This document shows, in pieces, positions 61,804 to 64,000 of a stretch of DNA of 64,000 nt. The DNA is from JANXQG01 sp963775975 (GTDB lineage: Bacteria > Planctomycetota > Planctomycetia > Pirellulales > Thermoguttaceae). Position numbers and translations under genes: made by a program. Below the pieces are notes generated by a model. The model was not told where the DNA came from. It saw only the letters and a program-made list of their open reading frames with translations, and did not search any database. The stretch is from assembly GCA_963775975.1 (NCBI GenBank), contig CAVZKX010000002.1, positions 1,178,001-1,242,000 of the forward strand, in the 5' to 3' direction. The stretch's first letter is position 1. Every line of letters begins with the position of its first letter.

Positions 61804-64000
61804 CTACAACCCCAAAATCCGCCGATAGTCGCGGACCATCCGCGCCACGTCAAAATGCGCGGCGATCCGCTGGCGGCCGGCGGCGCCGTGAAGGGCGCGA
61901 AGCTGCCCGTTGCAGGCGTAGTCGAGAATAACCGCGGCGAAGGTGGCCGCGTTGCCACGAGGGACGATGCGGCCCGTCGCGCCGTCGATCACTTGTTCGG
62001 CTGCGCCGCCAAAATCAGTTGCGATGACCGGCAGCCCGGCCGACATCGCTTCCAGCGAAGAGTTCGGACAGCCCGCCGGTTCGGAGATCATCACGAACAC
62101 ATCGAGATCGCGATAAAACGTGGACGGATCGGCCAGTTCGCCGAACCACTGGACGTTTAGCCCGCGAGCTTGCTCGCGGATCTGCCGCGCATACTCATCG
62201 GCGCCCGTCTCAATGCCGCCGGCAATCCGCAGCTCGTAAGGCGGCAGCCGATCGGCGGCAAGCCGCACCGCCGCAAGAAGATCCTCTAACTTCTTCTGCG
62301 GCGAGATTCGCGCGGCGGTACCAAGGACCAGAGTCGGACGTGCGGCGTGTTTGGCCGGCGTCGGATCGAGCGGCACGCCATTGGGCACGACATGGACCGC
62401 CGTGCCGAGCCGCTCCTCGGCCAGCGCGGCTTCTGCCCGATATTTGACGATCGCCCCAGCCAGCCGCGCTCCATATTCCTGCGGCGTCCGATAAGGCAGC
62501 CCCGGTCGGGGGCAGCGGAAGTAGCGTTCCAGCGAGGCAAAATACATCTCGCCCGGACTGACGTCGAACAGCGGCACGTCCAGTAGTGCATCGGCCAGCA
62601 GCATTTTGTATTCTGGTATTACGTTCCAAAGCAGCACGGCTTGCGGCGGGTCGGCGGCGATCCGCTCGTGAAGCGCCGCGACGGCGTCGGCCGGATCGAT
62701 TGTGCCGGGCGGCGGAAGGCCAAAGACGGGAATGCCGGCCGCTTCCAATCGTTGCCGGCCGGGAGTGGGAAAACCAGGCTGTTCTTGCAAGACGGCCGCA
62801 CGGACCGGCACGCCCTCGGCCGCCAGTCCGCGCAGCAATCGCGCCCCGCTGGACTGCGCGCCGCCCATCGAGAAGTTGTTTGTCACGAGCCAGAGGCCAG
62901 TTGTCGCCTTTCGCTCCGCTACCGTCGCCTTTCGCTCCGCGAAAGCTGCGCTGCTTTCGCGAAGCGAAAGGCGACGATGGGCATGAATCGCGGCGGCATA
63001 GAGCCGTCGGTATCCGGCCGCGGTCCTCTTCGTGCTGAAGTTTCGCTCGGCGGCCGCTCGCCCACTGGCCGGCGGGGTCTCGGCAATTTCGGCCAGGACG
63101 GCTGCGAATTGTTGCGGCGTCGCCTCCGCGTGGAGAAGGCGCACCGCCGGGTTTCCCCAAGCGAGTTCCGAGTTTCCGCCAACATCCGTCGCCACGAGCG
63201 GTCGCTCGGCGGCCAGGGCTTCCACCTGCGCCAAACTCAGGCCCTCGTAGCCGCTGACGGAAACCATCACATTGGAAGCTGCGAGAAGAACATGCACGTC
63301 TTCCACCGTGCCAAGAATATGCGCGCGGCCATCGAGCCCATGCTCGTCGATCGCAGCGCGGAGCGCCGCCTCAGCCGCCGCGGCCGTCGGGTTGACCCGC
63401 GAAGGCTGGCCCGCCACCAACAAAGCGATCTCGCGGTCAATATTACGACGGCCGAACTCTTCGCGCGTGGCGGCAACGATGGCTGGCAGGCGTTCCAGCC
63501 GCTTCTGCGGCCGCGGATTCGCCAGTGCGACGAGCACGAAAGCATTTGAAGCGATGCCCAGCCGCCGGCGCATCGCGCATGCGGCTTCTTGCACCGCCGG
63601 TGTGCTACGGCAAGACGTGAAATCGACGCCATTCCAGACCGTGCGGGTGGCGATTGCACGTTCGTGGGGCAGGTTTCCAACCTGCCAGGCATGCGGCAGA
63701 TCAGCAATCTGCCCCACATTCGCCGCCCGCAACTCGTCCTCCACGGCGCGAGCACACGCAACGAGCAGTGTGGCGTCTCCGGGCTGTAGCGTTTCCAACC
63801 CCTCGGGCCAGCCCGGCCGCATGTTGTGGATCGTCAACAGCAGCGGAACATCGGCCGCCGAGAATTGACGGATGTCGTCGGATTCCAGCAGATGTCCATG
63901 AACCGCATCCGCGGCAAAACCGCGAACGGCCCGCACCGCGGCCCCGACGCGCCAGGCGCGATCGTGCTTGTATTTCGAGACATCGACGCAGCCGCGCGGG
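61804..64000 (-). CDS. Two-domain GT4 glycosyltransferase, 5' end beyond the window
   Basis: The frame is open to the edge (732 codons visible). It starts inside an N-terminal GT-B domain (HDRAWRVGAAVRAVRGF ... VHGHLLESDD) that ends SVSGYEGLSLAQVEALAAERPLVATDVGG, a GT4 acidic/EGL motif. A linker made of repeat sequence leads to a second GT4 unit: LVTNNFSMGGAQSSGARLL, VPNGVPLDP, RISPQKKLEDLLAAV, ISEPAGCPNSSLEAMSAGLP. Each half could add one sugar. A GTG at 63936 is not the true start. Confidence 0.82.
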   Translation of the reverse strand, partial: PRGCVDVSKYKHDRAWRVGAAVRAVRGFAADAVHGHLLESDDIRQFSAADVPLLLTIHNMRPGWPEGLETLQPGDATLLVACARAVEDELRAANVGQIADLPHAWQVGNLPHERAIATRTVWNGVDFTSCRSTPAVQEAACAMRRRLGIASNAFVLVALANPRPQKRLERLPAIVAATREEFGRRNIDREIALLVAGQPSRVNPTAAAAEAALRAAIDEHGLDGRAHILGTVEDVHVLLAASNVMVSVSGYEGLSLAQVEALAAERPLVATDVGGNSELAWGNPAVRLLHAEATPQQFAAVLAEIAETPPASGRAAAERNFSTKRTAAGYRRLYAAAIHAHRRLSLRESSAAFAERKATVAERKATTGLWLVTNNFSMGGAQSSGARLLRGLAAEGVPVRAAVLQEQPGFPTPGRQRLEAAGIPVFGLPPPGTIDPADAVAALHERIAADPPQAVLLWNVIPEYKMLLADALLDVPLFDVSPGEMYFASLERYFRCPRPGLPYRTPQEYGARLAGAIVKYRAEAALAEERLGTAVHVVPNGVPLDPTPAKHAARPTLVLGTAARISPQKKLEDLLAAVRLAADRLPPYELRIAGGIETGADEYARQIREQARGLNVQWFGELADPSTFYRDLDVFVMISEPAGCPNSSLEAMSAGLPVIATDFGGAAEQVIDGATGRIVPRGNAATFAAVILDYACNGQLRALHGAAGRQRIAAHFDVARMVRDYRRILGL
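62903..62975. repeat. Palindromic repeat inside the glycosyltransferase gene (linker)
   Basis: Two direct copies of GTCGCCTTTCGCTCCGC (62903-62919, 62924-62940) and an inverted copy at 62959-62975 with one mismatch. Translated in frame as RRLSLRESSAAFAERKATV... between the two GT4 domains. Confidence 0.85.
63664..63717. repeat. Second palindromic repeat inside the same gene
   Basis: Begins GTGGGGCAGGTTTCCAACC and ends CAATCTGCCCCAC; outer 9 bases complementary. Translated as GQIADLPHAWQVGNLPHE in the first GT-B domain. Confidence 0.8.

Noticed and set aside
61804..63936. GTG at 63936 as start of the two-domain glycosyltransferase
   Set aside because: The frame stays open to the window edge, with VDVSKYKHDRAWRVG preceding it, typical of the family.
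1..64000. CRISPR array, tRNA, rRNA or insertion sequence
   Set aside because: Repeats seen are unspaced palindromes, no regular spacers; no transposase and no rRNA-like or cloverleaf sequence noticed, though a covariance scan was not possible.

Overview
The window is high-GC DNA from what looks like a member of the Planctomycetota (my inference; no rRNA is present to confirm it). The grounds are the protein mix: VIT/VWA protein, thioredoxin-NHL protein, PDZ proteases with an aberrant catalytic site, a winged-helix AAA ATPase, and several beta-helix and GH76 exported enzymes. The many families of short palindromic repeats that sit between genes, and sometimes inside them, also fit. I saw no rRNA, tRNA, CRISPR array or transposase.

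From 1 to about 29.3 kb the window is a polysaccharide / nucleotide-sugar locus. It opens with the 3'-truncated end of a UDP-ManNAc-dehydrogenase-like gene and a Nudix hydrolase (both minus). A plus-strand membrane protein follows. A minus-strand operon (10169 to 3258) then encodes an RfbS-like reductase, a GT2 glycosyltransferase, CDP-paratose 2-epimerase (rfbE), a beta-helix lyase-like exoprotein, gmd, a second Gmd-like epimerase and another GT2. A GT39-like membrane glycosyltransferase runs divergently (10501-12265). A second minus operon (16826 to 12334) holds rfbF, rfbG, rfbH, a flavin reductase and gmhB. With rfbS and rfbE this gives a nearly complete CDP-paratose / CDP-tyvelose (3,6-dideoxyhexose) pathway. 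A long plus-strand operon (17201-29298) carries a domain-swapped HldE-like kinase/nucleotidyltransferase, two epimerases, a split transketolase, a HAD phosphatase, an APH-like kinase, three methyltransferases, a zinc dehydrogenase and an RmlD-like reductase. It looks like a heptose or branched/methylated sugar pathway.

From 29.3 to 49 kb come housekeeping and exported proteins: a VapBC-like pair, an EboB-like TatD hydrolase, a HEAT-repeat protein with a membrane partner, a coiled-coil protein, a ketosynthase homologue that has lost its catalytic Cys, a UbiD decarboxylase, a GH76 and a GH28-like enzyme, an active plus a pseudo-active PDZ protease, a TPR protein and a thioredoxin-NHL protein. 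From 49 to 64 kb are an initiating sugar-phosphate transferase and an O-antigen-ligase-like protein (again polysaccharide). These are followed by a VIT/VWA protein, a PAS histidine kinase, an AAA ATPase, a second toxin-antitoxin pair, membrane proteins, a dual-specificity phosphatase, a possible serpin-like protein and a two-domain GT4 glycosyltransferase running off the right edge.

Two window-wide features matter for any reader. First, ten otherwise intact genes are broken by what looks like a single inserted or deleted base, often in a short homopolymer. I annotate these as one CDS each and suspect sequence error more than gene decay. Second, palindromic repeat families occur throughout, several as in-frame insertions in proteins or supplying stop codons.
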